Assembly: GCF_014764705.1 (NCBI RefSeq)
Contig: NZ_JACXXG010000013.1
Location: 54,017-118,016, forward strand
From: Stutzerimonas kunmingensis
Lineage (GTDB): Bacteria; Pseudomonadota; Gammaproteobacteria; Pseudomonadales; Pseudomonadaceae
Reading direction: 5' to 3'
DNA length: 64,000 bases
A model generated the notes under the pieces. The model worked only from the letters and a program-made list of their open reading frames with translations. It was not told the DNA's origin and ran no database searches. Made by a program: the position numbers and the translations under genes. How positions within the stretch are numbered: the stretch's first letter is position 1; each line of letters begins with the position of its first letter. Of this stretch, positions 63,388 through 64,000 are shown piece after piece.

Positions 63388-63705
63388 ATGGAGTACACCA
63401 CACATGCCATACAACGGTGCAGCCAACGTGGTATTCGGCAGCAGCAGGTCCAGTGGCTTCTCGAGTTTGGTTGCCATACCTGGAATCGTGGGGCGCAGGT
63501 GTACTTCTTCGACCGTGCACGCTTGAAGCGACTGTTGCTCAAGCTCTCCTCGGCTGAACGGCAGTTGGCCGAGAAGGCCCAGAACGTTTATGTGGTTGTG
63601 GTAGATGGCGTGGTGGTTACCGTTGGGCACAGAGGCTCAGAATTCTGCGTCAGCAAGCCTGGTGCTCATCACCACAGACGTCGGCCGCAGCACCAAGCAG
63701 CTTGA
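63388..63705 (+). CDS. DUF4258 domain protein, putative toxin
   Basis: 105 residues starting at MEYTTHAIQRCSQRGIRQQQ, the DUF4258 hallmark with a His and an Arg in the first helix. Strands VYVVVVDGVVVTVGHRG follow. The ATG lies 7 bases after GAGGAGAC; 29 upstream codons were rejected. DUF4258 proteins are small, RelE-like, and often in toxin-antitoxin settings. No clear antitoxin gene was seen beside it. The C-terminal His/Arg tail is unusual and may reflect a shifted stop. Confidence 0.75.
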   Translation: MEYTTHAIQRCSQRGIRQQQVQWLLEFGCHTWNRGAQVYFFDRARLKRLLLKLSSAERQLAEKAQNVYVVVVDGVVVTVGHRGSEFCVSKPGAHHHRRRPQHQAA

Positions 63706-63873
63706 ACCGTGGAAGATGACAATTTCTGGCTGACTAGGCAGGATGCGGGTAGTGGCTAACTGATGTTGTTTACCTCACGCCTGCCTGTCAGGTGAGTTAA
63801 GAAGAATCAGAGCTATTGACGCTTGTCGCAGAGGTGGCGAGCACACTTGCTGCGGAGAAAGGGAATATGAATG

Positions 63874-64000
63874 GTAAGCGTCCGCCCTGCACCCACTGCC
63901 TGCCCTAGCCTCGAATAGCCACAATGGTGCCCACCATTTTTTAGTGGACACCATTGTGGATACGCCCCCCTCTACTCCTCGCCGCAGTCGCCGCCCCAAC
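63874..64000 (+). mobile_element. Left end of an IS66-family insertion sequence (truncated by window)
   Basis: GTAAGCGTCCGCCCTGC at 63874 fits the IS66 terminal inverted repeat as I know it. A transposase-A-type start follows 70 bases later. The rest lies outside the window, so target duplication cannot be checked. Confidence 0.7.
63944..64000 (+). CDS. tnpA: IS66 TnpA N-terminus, partial
   Basis: From the GTG at 63944 the frame stays open to the window end and encodes VDTIVDTPPSTPRRSRRP, similar to the N-terminal end of IS66 accessory protein TnpA. The leader contains an inverted repeat (CCACAATGGTG with CACCATTGTGG, at 63919-63960) that overlaps the start codon and could control translation. 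Only 19 codons are visible. Confidence 0.55.
   Translation, partial: MDTIVDTPPSTPRRSRRPN

Overview
The window is chromosomal DNA of a gammaproteobacterium of the Pseudomonas/Stutzerimonas (P. stutzeri-like) type. Evidence is the 1616-residue NAD-glutamate dehydrogenase, an OprD-family porin, a PA2779/PA2778-type gene pair, and the neighbourhood pyrD - rmf - rlmL - dacB - yggL - dgt, which follows the order I know from Pseudomonas genomes. Assignments come from reading translated sequence and motifs; no database search was run.

Positions 1-37080 are core genome. A minus-strand MoxR/DUF58/DUF4381/VWA operon (1-5013) diverges from gdhB (5224-10074). Nucleotide, ribosome and envelope genes follow (pyrD, rmf, rlmL, dacB, yggL, a FUSC transporter, dgt, a yqjD-E-K-like trio, an OprD-type porin). 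Then come tRNA-Pro(CGG), mobA, an acyltransferase, an I78-type inhibitor lipoprotein, the PA2779/PA2778 pair, an amine-oxidase-like flavoenzyme and tRNA-Val(GAC). The translation operon thrS-infC-rpmI-rplT-pheS-pheT-ihfA-merR ends just before tRNA-Pro(GGG).

Positions 37080-64000 are accessory DNA starting at the 3' end of tRNA-Pro(GGG), a common integration site. The first part (37-47 kb) is patchy and AT-richer. It holds three 12-bp direct repeats; a 61-bp tandem array with the geometry of a type I-E CRISPR but near-identical 'spacers'; an ORF-less group IIC-like intron placed antisense in a decayed gene next to a terminator hairpin; an RTX-protein tail remnant; an AlpA-type regulator; hipBA with a dyad operator; a PF12835-type tyrosine recombinase; and about 1 kb of hairpin-rich non-coding DNA.

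The second part (46.8-63.7 kb) reads as a defence and DNA-repair island. It has a lipoprotein, a 716-residue protein ending in a PD-(D/E)xK nuclease motif, SOS-controlled umuDC with a LexA box, a pRiA4b-ORF3-like protein, and a CapW/BrxR-like WYL regulator facing rmuC across a near-palindrome. A frameshifted small gene, a uracil-DNA-glycosylase-like protein and a compact Wadjet-like SMC operon in the order jetC-jetB-jetA-jetD follow. A DUF4258 gene and the left end of an IS66-family element close the window. The most notable unit is the putative block WYL regulator / rmuC / UDG-like / jetCBAD, with a JetD reduced to about 277 residues.
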